From NCBI RefSeq assembly GCF_002161065.1, contig NZ_NFLV01000008.1:1-64000 (forward strand): a stretch of DNA of 64,000 bases. The letters are read 5' to 3'. The position numbers were made by a program, and so were the translations under genes. This document shows positions 1 through 8,283 of the stretch, piece by piece; the stretch's first letter is position 1; the number at the start of each line of letters is the position of its first letter. The notes under the pieces are model-generated. The model had not been told where the DNA came from and made no database searches. It saw only the letters and a list, made by a program, of their open reading frames with translations. Source of the DNA: Eubacterium sp. An11. Its GTDB lineage: Bacteria; Bacillota; Clostridia; Lachnospirales; Lachnospiraceae.

Positions 1-858
1 AATCGCCGGGTCTCCGTCTCCGGAATGCTGAAATATTTAGGCGTTTCACGGTCTGGATATCGTTCATGGCTAAACCGTACTCCTTCTGATACAGAAAAAC
101 GCAGGGAATACATAAAAGCCAAAATACAGGATATTTATGATCAATCGAAGCAAAACTACGGAGCCCCAAAAATCACCAGAAAGCTACGTCAGAAGGGGGA
201 GACCATCTCAGAGCGTACTGTCGGAAAATATATGAAGGAAATGGGGATTAAAGCCCAATGGGTGAAACCATGGACGATCACTACCATAGATTCCGATTTC
301 AGTAACGAACTTCAAAATATCCTGGATGAACAGTTTACTCCTGACCGCCCAAATGCGGTATGGTGCAGTGATATCACGTATATCTGGACGACAGATGGCT
401 TTGTCTATCTGACAAGCATTATGGATCTATTTTCCCGTAAGATCATTGCCTGGACACTCAGCCAGACTTTAGAGGTATCCTGTGTGATTAATACCATCAA
501 TAAAGCGAAAGCCAGACGGAACACGAAGTTGCCGTTAATTATCCACAGTGGCAGAGGAAGGCAGTATGTATCCCAGGCATATTGGGAAGCCACTGCAAAA
601 ATGCAGCGCAGCTACTCGAAAAAGGCTTTCCCATGGGATAATGCATGTATCGAATCGTTTCATGCACTTATCAAACGGGAATGGCTGAACCGGTTTAAAA
701 TACGTGATTATCAGCAGGCATATCGTCTGATATTCGAGTATATTGAAGCCTTTTATAATACCAAACGTATTCATAGTCATTGCGATTACATGTCACCAAA
801 TGACTTTGAAAAACTATATGAGCAGACACAGACAAACGAACTGCTCTTAGTAAGTTAA
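1..858 (+). CDS. IS3-family (IS150-type) transposase OrfB, 5' end outside window, catalytic Asp lost
   Basis: The reading frame is open to the first base of the window, so the true start lies upstream. The protein is a DDE transposase that would cut and join insertion-sequence ends. It shows the N-terminal HTH_21-like part, the first catalytic Asp in WCSDITY, and the third catalytic residue in the ACIESFHALIKREW region. The second catalytic Asp, normally in an HSDRGSQY motif, reads HSGRGRQY here (about position 544), so Asp is Gly and Ser/Val is Arg. That should kill strand transfer. The C-terminal part (NTKRIHSHCDYMSPNDFE) is intact. The OrfA partner is not in the window. Identification is firm; inactivity is inferred from the one missing residue. 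Confidence 0.9.
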   Translation, partial: NRRVSVSGMLKYLGVSRSGYRSWLNRTPSDTEKRREYIKAKIQDIYDQSKQNYGAPKITRKLRQKGETISERTVGKYMKEMGIKAQWVKPWTITTIDSDFSNELQNILDEQFTPDRPNAVWCSDITYIWTTDGFVYLTSIMDLFSRKIIAWTLSQTLEVSCVINTINKAKARRNTKLPLIIHSGRGRQYVSQAYWEATAKMQRSYSKKAFPWDNACIESFHALIKREWLNRFKIRDYQQAYRLIFEYIEAFYNTKRIHSHCDYMSPNDFEKLYEQTQTNELLLVS

Positions 859-885
859 GATGAGGATAAATTTCTCATTTTAACT
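853..885 (+). terminator. Hairpin just after the IS3 transposase stop
   Basis: Two 12-base arms (853-864 and 874-885) pair with a single G-U wobble around a 9-base loop. The hairpin overlaps the stop codon of the transposase. It has no clear U tract after it, so it may be a transposon-end structure or an anti-readthrough hairpin rather than a true terminator. Confidence 0.4.
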
Positions 886-906
886 TGCGCTAAATCTTGA
901 CATAGG

Positions 907-1415
907 ACCACCATTTTGGAGATTTGACAGAAAGGAACACAGGTTCCACAAAATTGTTAAAGGCTTCGTGGTCAATATTTTCTTTCAGTATAATGAACTG
1001 TACAGCGCTGATATCTGGCATTCGGAAAGACTTACGGAATGGTTTCCAGCTTTCACGGTCTTCTTTCAGCCCTTCCGCAGCGCCAAGGATTTCCCGGCAG
1101 CCATCCTGACTGACACCAATGGCAACGAGGACAGAAACGTTCTGAATCTCGCCACTGCTACGTTTCGGGTAGACACCATCTACGTAAACATAAGGATCGG
1201 TTCCGGAGAGCAGACGGGTATGCTAGGTCTCGATATGTTTATAAGCCTTTTTGTTCGGGTTGCTGATGGTTTCAGGGAACACTTTTATTCCCCTATGAAA
1301 CTTCAGTGATATCCTCCACACGTCGTACAGAAACATCGGCCAGATACATCTCAATAAAAACTCATTCCATGGAAGATTCCCTGCGGCGGTATCTTTCAAT
1401 AATGGCAGTCTCAAA
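907..1415 (-). pseudogene. Degenerate IS256-family (mutator) transposase fragment
   Basis: Read on the minus strand, this stretch gives IS256-type sequence in broken pieces: FETAIIERYRRRESSME, then VFIEMYLADVSVRRVEDITE, then ETISNPNKKAYKHIET, then DPYVYVDGVYPKRSSGE and NVSVLVAIGVSQDGCREILG. Three in-frame stops replace what are normally Trp codons, and at least one frameshift is needed near 1270-1300. Only the middle of the gene is present: both ends and the last catalytic residue are missing. The IS66 element begins exactly where the IS256 similarity stops on the right (1416), so IS66 probably inserted into this gene. It cannot encode an active enzyme. Confidence 0.75.
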
Positions 1416-1438
1416 GTACACGCTCAATAGCGAGTACC
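1416..1438. repeat. IS66 terminal inverted repeat, tnpC end
   Basis: Starts GTACACGCTC and ends GAGTACC. It pairs with 4199-4221, with four mismatches in 23. Confidence 0.8.
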
Positions 1439-1476
1439 TTGAAAAATTAAGAGCCGCCTCACGGCAGCCCTGGTTA

Positions 1477-3102
1477 TCAGTTCTTTCGGATTCCGTCCGA
1501 TAGATTTGGTGACCATGGTAACAGATCATCCAGAAAGGACCGGTCGGTATCATCCATATGTTTCGGTATCTCTTCTAAGAGATATACGAAGTAATCATAC
1601 GGTTTTAGGTTGTTTGCCTTTGCTGTTTCCGCAATGCTGTAGATGATTGCGGATGAATGCGCACCATTGATGGTGTCGATCATCTGCCAGTTCTTTTTGC
1701 CAATGCAGAAACCTCGGATGGCACGTTCTGATGCGTTGTTGTCGATCGGAACTTCGCCATCTTCCAGAAATACCCGGAGGTATTTTTCCTGATTCAAGAT
1801 ATATGTGTATGCCTTTCGTAGCTGTCCGTTGGAGGGAACAGTTGGTTCCATTTTTTTGAGGTACACAAATAAGGCATCAACCAATGGTTTTATAACCAGT
1901 TGTCGCTGCATAAGTCTCTCATCAGGTGAGAGTTCTTGTAGTTTCCCCTCCTCGCGGTAGATTGCCTGGATCTGTTTCATTACCAGATAGGCGTTGGACT
2001 TCTTGCGCTGTTCTTTTGGAACAATGTTCATCGCCTCGTCAAACTTTCTTCTGGCATGAACCCAGCAGCCTGCGATCCGCAGATCCTCGCGTTCCTTTTC
2101 CACTTTGTGGTAGACCTGATATCCATCCGTTACACAAATTCCGGAATAGTCCTTCAGGAATTCCCTTGGATGGGAGCTGTTGCGAGTTTTATGATAATCG
2201 TACAGGACGATCTGTTTGTCTTTGTACAGATGTCCGGAGCGATATACCCACATATAGCTCTTGGATCCGGCAGGACGACCATCTCGATGTACCAAAACAG
2301 GCGTTTCATCTGCCTGAATCACATGGTAATCATACAGCTTTTGATGGAGATAATCGTACAGGATTGCCAGGTAGCTTTCACCCAGTCGGATCATCCAGTT
2401 GGCCATGTTTTGGCGTGTGATGTTAAGACCATAGCGGGAAAACTCCTGTTCCAGACGATAGAGCGGAACAGCATTCACATACTTGCCATTCATAATCGCT
2501 GCAGCAAGTGTTGGAGATACCAGACTTCCGTGAAGTAATGCCTGTGGATGGTCTGCTTTTATAATTCGTCCGTCTTTCTTGCTGGCATACACACCGACAT
2601 GATGCTCATCTACTTCAACCTTTGCAGGAATAAAACGGTAGCGTTTGGAAATCGCATCTGGAAGCTGCTTCCAGCCATTTTTTCCAAATTCAGCCACCAA
2701 TTCTTCCTCGGTCATGTAATGAGTGATAATGTTTACCGGAAGACCTGACAGATCAGCATTCTTCTTACCAACAGACTTTGGCTTACGAGCTGGTTTTGGT
2801 TCCAAAGTTTCAGGCTCTTTGGCATCCAGATCAGATACTGCTTCTGCTTCGTTGAAGAAAACAATGGTTCCATCTATTTCCATGAAACAGATCTGATTGG
2901 CATCAGTCATGTTCTCAGAAGATCTGCCGAATCTGTTCTTATTGGAAAGAGTGATCTGCTCAATGAGGAGTTCCATTTTTCTGTTTAGATCCTGGACTTC
3001 ACCAGCAAGCTTATCGTTTTGTTCCTGAAGCTGGAGAAATAACCCTACGATAAAAGACTTATCCAATGTATTCAGTTGTTCTTCAGTGAATTTAAATGCC
3101 AT
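1477..3102 (-). CDS. tnpC: IS66 transposase TnpC (541 aa)
   Basis: This is the catalytic DDE transposase of the IS66 element. It has an N-terminal coiled-coil/leucine-rich start (residues about 5-45), an HTH/zinc-binding-like region, then the transposase core with Asp in VIQADETPV, Asp in CVTDGYQVYH and Glu in NNASERAIRGFCIGKKNW. The C terminus FLDDLLPWSPNLSD is the usual IS66 ending. The ATG at 3102 has GGGAGA about 9 bases upstream. Length and motif order are those of an intact gene. Its last 13 codons lie within 60 bp of the inverted repeat. It is separated from tnpB by an unusually long 284-bp gap. Confidence 0.93.
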   Translation of the reverse strand: MAFKFTEEQLNTLDKSFIVGLFLQLQEQNDKLAGEVQDLNRKMELLIEQITLSNKNRFGRSSENMTDANQICFMEIDGTIVFFNEAEAVSDLDAKEPETLEPKPARKPKSVGKKNADLSGLPVNIITHYMTEEELVAEFGKNGWKQLPDAISKRYRFIPAKVEVDEHHVGVYASKKDGRIIKADHPQALLHGSLVSPTLAAAIMNGKYVNAVPLYRLEQEFSRYGLNITRQNMANWMIRLGESYLAILYDYLHQKLYDYHVIQADETPVLVHRDGRPAGSKSYMWVYRSGHLYKDKQIVLYDYHKTRNSSHPREFLKDYSGICVTDGYQVYHKVEKEREDLRIAGCWVHARRKFDEAMNIVPKEQRKKSNAYLVMKQIQAIYREEGKLQELSPDERLMQRQLVIKPLVDALFVYLKKMEPTVPSNGQLRKAYTYILNQEKYLRVFLEDGEVPIDNNASERAIRGFCIGKKNWQMIDTINGAHSSAIIYSIAETAKANNLKPYDYFVYLLEEIPKHMDDTDRSFLDDLLPWSPNLSDGIRKN

Positions 3103-3386
3103 CGTTCCGTCTCCCTTTTATTTCTGAAGTCATTATAGCAGAAAACAGGAGTTTGGGCGAATTCACCACGTATTGTTATTCGTCATTTTGACGGTGGATA
3201 ACAATCATAAATATCTCAGAATTCATGAGATACCTATGACTGTTATCCACAGACTCTGCAAAGGATTTTTCTTTCGTGCAAGAATTACTTTAGCAGAAAA
3301 TATTTTTGTGGATAACTATTCAAAAAATATTTTGTATCGTTTTCAAGTGTAAAAAACAGAAATTTTATTTTCTACGAATTGCACAA
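3103..3386. other. tnpB-tnpC gap with cruciform and three DnaA-box-like sites
   Basis: The 284-bp gap inside IS66 has no gene. It contains a perfect 10-bp inverted repeat (3194-3203 with 3241-3250) that encloses a second 7-bp inverted repeat (3212-3218 with 3226-3232), able to form a long hairpin. Matches to the DnaA box TTATCCACA occur at 3243-3251 (perfect, plus strand) and 3307-3315 (perfect, minus strand), and 3193-3203 holds a one-mismatch copy. No function is known from the sequence. Confidence 0.6.
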
Positions 3387-3749
3387 TTACATTGTTTTGG
3401 GAGGATCTGTCAGTTCCTCAATTGGACGTTTGGCAACGATTTCCAGTCCCTGCATCAGCCTGTGATATTGTTCGGGAGTAACTTCCATGGCTTCTTCTTT
3501 GGTGCGTGGCCAACTGAATCCACCGATATTTAATCGCTTGTAAAGGAGCAGGAAGCCATCTCCTTCCCAGAGGAGTCCTTTAATTCTATCGGTGCGTTTA
3601 CCACAGAAAAGAAACAGGATGTTTTTCTGGAAAGGATCCAGTTCGAATTGATATTTAATAGTGGATGCCAGGCCGTCAATTCCACGCCTTAAATCGGTGT
3701 AGCCTGTTGCGATAAAAATCTTGTCAAAACCGGTTGCATCATTCAGCAT
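3387..3749 (-). CDS. tnpB: IS66 accessory protein TnpB (120 aa)
   Basis: TnpB is the small conserved accessory protein of IS66 elements, needed for transposition by an unclear mechanism. The sequence shows the family signature almost end to end: FIATGYTDLRRGIDGLA, then FLFCGKRTDRIKGLLWEGDGF, then LLYKRLNIGGFSWPR. Length is normal for the family. Its start codon overlaps the 3' end of tnpA by about 11 bp, so the two are probably translationally coupled. Confidence 0.93.
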   Translation of the reverse strand: MLNDATGFDKIFIATGYTDLRRGIDGLASTIKYQFELDPFQKNILFLFCGKRTDRIKGLLWEGDGFLLLYKRLNIGGFSWPRTKEEAMEVTPEQYHRLMQGLEIVAKRPIEELTDPPKTM

Positions 3750-4125
3750 GAAAAAGGCCTCCGATCCTGCTTAGAAGTTCCGCAGAAGCAGTGTTTGAAA
3801 TCTCTATCGAAAAGGAGTCCTTTCGAATGATCACATCTGGTCTGAATACAGCTGATGATCCAGCGGATTGTTCAGGTAACCTTAATTCAACAAAATCAAC
3901 CGACGGCTCTGCAGGAATACTTACGGATTTGACTGCTGGCGGCGAAGAAGATTCTATTGTAGAGATATAAGCCTCTTCACGTAGCCGACGTTGCCAATAA
4001 AAGAATGACTTGTCAGAAATACCATGTTCTCTACACCAGGCGGTTTTATTCATTCCGCTAGCCAGGCATTCTTTTATGATCTTAGTCCATTGTTCGCAGC
4101 GGACTTTATGAGTAATTTTATCCAT
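3739..4125 (-). CDS. tnpA: IS66 accessory protein TnpA (128 aa)
   Basis: TnpA is a small helix-turn-helix protein that opens the IS66 operon. The N terminus contains the DNA-binding region (EQWTKIIKECLASGMNKTAWCREHGISDKSFFYWQRRLRE), which is the diagnostic IS66 Orf1 pattern. The C-terminal half is variable and low in recognisable motifs, as is usual. It lies 74 bp inside the inverted repeat, so the element's promoter should be in 4126-4198. Confidence 0.9.
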   Translation of the reverse strand: MDKITHKVRCEQWTKIIKECLASGMNKTAWCREHGISDKSFFYWQRRLREEAYISTIESSSPPAVKSVSIPAEPSVDFVELRLPEQSAGSSAVFRPDVIIRKDSFSIEISNTASAELLSRIGGLFHAE

Positions 4126-4198
4126 GAGTGCGATAACCCTCCCTGAAAAATCTTAGATTTTATAAAGGGATTATCTCATAAAAACTAGCATTTGACAC

Positions 4199-4221
4199 GG
4201 TACTTGCTATTATGCGTTTAC
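4199..4221. repeat. IS66 terminal inverted repeat, tnpA end
   Basis: Read from outside on the minus strand it begins GTAAACGC, the usual GTAA tip of IS66. It matches 1416-1438 in inverted orientation at 19 of 23 positions. Confidence 0.8.
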
Positions 4222-4267
4222 TTTTTATGAACATGTTAGTAAAGAAACAAATTTTAGGAGTGATAAT

Positions 4268-4444
4268 ATGCTAAAGAATACGCCAGATATACTCACTGTC
4301 AAAGATCTGATGCATGTGTTACACATTGGAAAAAATACTGCATTATCTCTTTTGAACGAAGGTCGAATCCAGGGGCATCGGATTTAAGGGAATTGCTGGA
4401 GGATTCTGAAAGAAGATGTTCTGGAATACCTTCTACGAGGCTGA
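4268..4444 (+). pseudogene. Excisionase-like HTH gene with in-frame stop
   Basis: An ATG at 4268 follows a TTTAGGAG ribosome site and opens MLKNTPDILTVKDLMHVL, a MerR/Xis-type helix-turn-helix like those of Tn916-class excisionases. A TAA at 4385-4387 (codon 40) interrupts it. The same frame then continues with GNCWRILKEDVLEYLLRG, the expected end of the domain. One or two base changes from a Gly-Arg codon pair would explain the stop. It is similar in design to the intact excisionase at 6683, so it probably belonged to a second related element, or is a dead duplicate. Confidence 0.7.
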
Positions 4445-4660
4445 AAATGGATTTTAGATTTTGGATATATAAAATGAAAAACATTATTTTTCCGCATAAA
4501 TACTTATTTATTTATATATACCATACTAGCCAGCGCAAACAACATTTGTGAAAAAAAATTTGAAGAAATCATCATGAGTTATGGAGATGTAGCAGGTAAA
4601 ATTAAATTTAATTTTAATGATAACGATATGTAAAGAAGGTTGTATGCAGTGACAAACAAA
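4445..4660. other. AT-rich gene-free stretch
   Basis: No convincing gene. A short open frame ends at 4633 with CEKKFEEIIMSYGDVAGK followed by an Asn-rich tail, but it has no clear start and may be the tail of a lost gene. Base composition is much more AT-rich than the housekeeping part of the window. Confidence 0.4.
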
Positions 4661-4663
4661 AAA

Positions 4664-4707
4664 GTGCTGCCGCCTATATGATTTACAAATCATTGCTGCG
4701 GCAGCAC
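4664..4707 (-). terminator. Strong Rho-independent terminator of the 603-aa gene
   Basis: Ten perfect G+C-rich pairs (4664-4673 with 4698-4707) enclose a second internal stem. On the minus strand the hairpin is followed by a run of six T. It lies 30 bp beyond the stop of the minus-strand gene ending at 4737. Confidence 0.85.
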
Positions 4708-4736
4708 CAAAGTGCGATTACATGGAGATAATGATT

Positions 4737-6548
4737 TTAGCTGGGAGAATTACTTACATATTTATCATACAATTTCCGTGGAACAACGAGAACATTCGTT
4801 TTTGTGCCATTGATTATCCTGCTGTATGTAAATCCTCTGTATTCTCCTGTATTCGGACGTACTGGTGCATTTACCAGAGAGGCAGAACGACATTTGTTGA
4901 GGAAGGCCTTATAGTCTGTTCGAGCATAGTATTTTTGAAAAACCTTATAATCTATGTAAACGTCAGTCTCATTATAGACAATAGCATTGGGTTGGCTTTG
5001 GTATATTTTTGAAATTATGTTAAAAAAATCTTTTTTGATATTCTGTGATGGCTTACTAGTTTTTTTAGACGCAGTTTTTTGGGGACGGTTTTCACAATCT
5101 CTGGCGAGATCCTGGAGAAAAGCAATTTGATTTTCCAGGATATTATCAATTTTTGTTTTTAGTGCGGGATAATATATATCAATATATATCGTGAAACCAT
5201 GTAATGCTGTCAGAATATCTCTGCAACATTTTGCCAATCCCTCATTAAAATCATCACTACAAAATATATTGCTGTATCTTTCAAAAGGCTTATGCTTCAT
5301 ATCAGAGTAAATATCATTTATACCATAATATTTTATATATTTACGAGGGTCATCAGGATAGTCTTTATTGAGAACTCTTTCAATAAATAGTATATAATCA
5401 GAAATCAGTATTTCGATACTAACCATTTCATCTGGTGAAGGAATAACTGGAATGGTAGAAATATCAATATTTAATACTTTATCTCTTCTGACAGCCGATT
5501 TTGATAAGAGGACCGGGAACCCTTTTATATAGTTTCTTTTTTGAAACAATTCCAATGTTTTTAATTGTCGTGCGGTTGATACAATATTTTCTACATTTCC
5601 TGAAGGTGAAATGATAATAGGACAGTCTGCAAATTTACAAATTTCTGCTATTTTATCAATAAACTGTTTTAATGTTGCGTGTGGTAAATGATTACACACT
5701 CTATTTGGATATTTATAGGTTGTTTTTGTGAAATCTAAAAACATAGAAGCAATTGCTTTGCGCGTTATGTTTCTATCTGGATTTTCTCCATAAATGCATA
5801 AGCTGAATGGCTCAATTATTTTAAATAATTCTGCTTCTTTATCCTCCGCGTAATTTAATTCTTGATTGACCATATTATTTTGGCAGGTATAATGTAGTCC
5901 AGCATTTAAACTAACGGATAGAAGGCTATATGAAAAAATGGTAGTAAGAGCATCGGAATCTTCTAACATGTTTAGAAAAAACTCCATTCCATCAGGTAAG
6001 AGAGCCGATTTACCAAGTTTGATAAGAGGAAAATATTTTTGTTTGCCGGTATATTTTTCCTGAAATCCATACATATATTTTTTTTGACTGCTGTCAGATT
6101 GAAATAATTCTTCATTATTGTATATGGAATTATTAATCCAGCCAAATGATTTATTTAATGATATATTTCTATTTCGGTTGTCACATAAGCTCTGAAAATA
6201 GTCGGCAAATAATGTGATAAGATGCGGATGAAGATTCTTGTGTGATTGATATAGTTGTTTTTTCCAATTTATTCTGGAAGATATATGATAGTCATCATCC
6301 TCAAAAATATAATCAATATCATATTGAAAATGCTGATTAACGAAAGTAGATTCAATACTTCGGATGGAAAAATCCGGGAAACATATGTATATTTGAGTTG
6401 ATTTTGCCAAAGATTTGCGTTTTAATCCGGGTTCCGAATAAAAAATGTTGTGTCTTTTTATGCTAATTGAATTGTCCTGTTCATCAAATTTAAAAATATA
6501 AGCCTTTTCATATTCTTCAAAAAATTCTTCCAGTGTTAGATCTTTCAT
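4737..6548 (-). CDS. Uncharacterised 603-aa protein of a small integrative element
   Basis: I do not recognise this protein. The start at 6548 (MKDLTLEEFFEEY) is chosen because GGAGA stands 7 bases upstream; 30 upstream codons are open but lack a ribosome site. It is soluble, with no signal or membrane segment, and rich in Asn, Ile, Lys and Tyr. The middle reads like a P-loop protein whose Walker A has decayed: FSLCIYGENPDRNITRKAIASMF (about residues 248-270), followed by CPIIISPSG (about 309-317), where a second strand motif would be. This recalls DUF927/primase-helicase-like proteins of mobile elements, but that is a guess. A Lys/Ser-rich linker precedes a C-terminal domain that could be a winged helix. 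It is divergent from the excisionase and integrase. AT content suggests transfer. Confidence 0.7.
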   Translation of the reverse strand: MKDLTLEEFFEEYEKAYIFKFDEQDNSISIKRHNIFYSEPGLKRKSLAKSTQIYICFPDFSIRSIESTFVNQHFQYDIDYIFEDDDYHISSRINWKKQLYQSHKNLHPHLITLFADYFQSLCDNRNRNISLNKSFGWINNSIYNNEELFQSDSSQKKYMYGFQEKYTGKQKYFPLIKLGKSALLPDGMEFFLNMLEDSDALTTIFSYSLLSVSLNAGLHYTCQNNMVNQELNYAEDKEAELFKIIEPFSLCIYGENPDRNITRKAIASMFLDFTKTTYKYPNRVCNHLPHATLKQFIDKIAEICKFADCPIIISPSGNVENIVSTARQLKTLELFQKRNYIKGFPVLLSKSAVRRDKVLNIDISTIPVIPSPDEMVSIEILISDYILFIERVLNKDYPDDPRKYIKYYGINDIYSDMKHKPFERYSNIFCSDDFNEGLAKCCRDILTALHGFTIYIDIYYPALKTKIDNILENQIAFLQDLARDCENRPQKTASKKTSKPSQNIKKDFFNIISKIYQSQPNAIVYNETDVYIDYKVFQKYYARTDYKAFLNKCRSASLVNAPVRPNTGEYRGFTYSRIINGTKTNVLVVPRKLYDKYVSNSPS

Positions 6549-6682
6549 ATTATTATCTCCATTTTCATTTCTAAATAATTCAGGTCTATAAAAAAATATT
6601 TTATCCATAACCATTCGGTAAATGAATATTTTATTCATGATATCACAATTTAAAGTTCAGAAAAAGAGAGGAGACCGTGAAA

Positions 6683-6862
6683 ATGCTGAACAACTATCCA
6701 GATGTGCTCACAGTGAAACAGGTGTGCACAATTTTACAAGTATCTAAAAAAACGGTTTATAAATTGATACGAGATAAAGAACTGGGCGCAAAAAAGATTG
6801 CGTCACAATATAGAATTTCCAAAAAAACGTTAATGAATTTCATTGAACAACAGAATCAGTAA
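6683..6862 (+). CDS. xis: Excisionase-like HTH protein (59 aa)
   Basis: A small MerR/Xis-type DNA-binding protein that would direct the integrase toward excision. The helix-turn-helix VLTVKQVCTILQVSKKTVYKLIRD and the recognition tail KKIASQYRISKKTLMNFIEQ are visible. I prefer ATG at 6683: AGAGGAG lies 9 bases upstream, whereas the in-frame GTG at 6677 is only 3 bases from it. The gene lies 77 bp before the integrase start and on the same strand, as in Tn916-type modules. It faces away from the 603-aa gene, so the roughly 130 bp between them should hold divergent promoters. Confidence 0.85.
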   Translation: MLNNYPDVLTVKQVCTILQVSKKTVYKLIRDKELGAKKIASQYRISKKTLMNFIEQQNQ

Positions 6863-6939
6863 GTTTTTACAAAAGCCACAAAGGTATGCTATTATACAAA
6901 TATATAGTAGTGTGCCTGAAAAGAAAGGAGACATGTTAT

Positions 6940-8169
6940 ATGACAGGCACGGTACAGAAAAAGAAAGGTGCATCAGGCAAGGAATATTTATATGTCATTT
7001 TATCATATAAAGACCCGATGGATTCCAAACGAAGACAAAAATCCATCTCAACAGGATTGAAAGCAAAAGGAAATAAACGTAAAGCGGAAGCTCTTATTCC
7101 AGAGTTGATTAAAAAGTTTGAATATCTGGAACATCCGATATCACCGGAAATTTCCCGTGACATCTCGCTGTGTGACTATATGGATGACTGGCTGAAGGGG
7201 AAAAAGAGAGATTTGAGAAAATCAACCTATGAAACTTATAAATTACGCATAAAATCCATGAAAAAATATTTTAAAATAGAAAATCCTTTACTTCGTGAAG
7301 TGACCCCGGCCATGTTAAACAAATTTTTCAAATATGCTCTTAATTATGGCAAAGAGAATCAAAAGACACATGAAAGGGAACCTTTGACAGTACGTTCCGT
7401 GAGAAGTTATCGCTCTATTCTTCATGCAGTATTTGATGAAGCTGTAATAGATGAGATAATTTCTGTAAACCCGGTGAACAGCGTCACGGTGAAAGGAAAG
7501 AAGAACAAGGAATATAGTGAAGAGTATTTATTTTTAACAGAAGAGGAAATCCTTGAATTATTGGAGTTTCTGTCGCGGAAATATCCCCGGATGCTGGGAA
7601 TTGCTTTTATGGGAGCATATTACGGGCTGAGACGCTCAGAAATACTGGGACTAAAATGGTCTGCCGTAGACTGGAAGAAAGAGATTATAAACATTGAGCA
7701 TACGGTAGTTCGTGTGAATCGCATTTTTGCAGAAGATGCCACAAAAACCTGTGCTGGTTCCAGAAGCCTGAATTTGTTTGATTCTGCAAAAGCCTGTTTG
7801 AAGAGCATACAGAGAGAGCAGAAAAAAGATGCGGAATTTTATGGAGATGCTTACCAAAATGATGAAGGATACGTCTTTACATGGGAAGATGGGAGACCGT
7901 ATAGCCCTGATTATGTTACAAGAACATTTAAAAAGGCGATGAGTGCATTTGGAAGACCTGAGATCACTTTACATAAGCTGAGACATTCCTGCTGTTCCAT
8001 GCTGATTGAGAAGGGATGGAATATCAAACAGTTACAATACTGGATGGGACATGCCGATGCAGAAACCACATTGAATATCTACTCCCATTATAACCGCCAG
8101 AAACTGAATCAAAACCGTAACGATCTGAATCAGATTTCTTCCAGAGCGGCACATTTTTTCAACGAGTGA
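6940..8169 (+). CDS. int: Tyrosine recombinase / site-specific integrase, Tn916 type (409 aa)
   Basis: This enzyme would insert and excise the element at an attachment site. The start at 6940 (MTGTVQKKKG) has AAAGGAG upstream; the 18 codons before it do not. Order of domains: N-terminal arm-binding beta domain (about 1-60), SAM-like core-binding domain (about 75-175), C-terminal catalytic domain. Catalytic residues are visible: Arg in AYYGLRRSE (about 231), HxxR in LHKLRHS (345 and 348), His in WMGHA (371) and the nucleophile Tyr in LNIYSHY (381). The protein looks intact. A direct repeat and a tRNA-like sequence follow it, as expected for the att end of such an element. Confidence 0.95.
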   Translation: MTGTVQKKKGASGKEYLYVILSYKDPMDSKRRQKSISTGLKAKGNKRKAEALIPELIKKFEYLEHPISPEISRDISLCDYMDDWLKGKKRDLRKSTYETYKLRIKSMKKYFKIENPLLREVTPAMLNKFFKYALNYGKENQKTHEREPLTVRSVRSYRSILHAVFDEAVIDEIISVNPVNSVTVKGKKNKEYSEEYLFLTEEEILELLEFLSRKYPRMLGIAFMGAYYGLRRSEILGLKWSAVDWKKEIINIEHTVVRVNRIFAEDATKTCAGSRSLNLFDSAKACLKSIQREQKKDAEFYGDAYQNDEGYVFTWEDGRPYSPDYVTRTFKKAMSAFGRPEITLHKLRHSCCSMLIEKGWNIKQLQYWMGHADAETTLNIYSHYNRQKLNQNRNDLNQISSRAAHFFNE

Positions 8170-8172
8170 TTT

Positions 8173-8195
8173 TTGTTAGAACATTTGTTAGAACA
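8173..8195 (+). repeat. Tandem TTGTTAGAACA direct repeats after int
   Basis: Two identical 11-bp copies (8173-8183 and 8185-8195) stand with a 12-bp period right after the integrase stop. Their position suggests arm-type integrase binding sites. That role is inferred from location only. Confidence 0.5.
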
Positions 8196-8252
8196 CGCCG
8201 ATTTTTGATGATATTGAGAAAAGGAATCATTATTCTGAAAAATAAAAAAACA

Positions 8253-8283
8253 CCGGATAACCACTGTTTAAGCGGTTATCCGG
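8253..8283 (-). terminator. Rho-independent terminator, minus strand
   Basis: Ten perfect pairs (8253-8262 with 8274-8283). On the minus strand the stem is followed by a T-rich run (TGTTTTTTTATTTTT). It would stop transcripts coming from the tRNA-like sequence and the AAA-ATPase gene. Confidence 0.8.

Larger units (their letters stand above)
1416..4221 (-). mobile_element. IS66-family insertion sequence, complete, tnpA-tnpB-tnpC
   Basis: A 2.8-kb element carries the three genes typical of IS66, all read leftward. Its ends are a 23-bp inverted repeat: 1416-1438 matches the reverse complement of 4199-4221 at 19 of 23 positions, and the tip at the tnpA end begins GTAA as in other IS66 elements. 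The 8 bp outside each end do not match each other, so no target duplication is visible. The left flank is a dead IS256 gene and the right flank is unrelated, which suggests a later deletion or recombination at one end. Confidence 0.85.
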
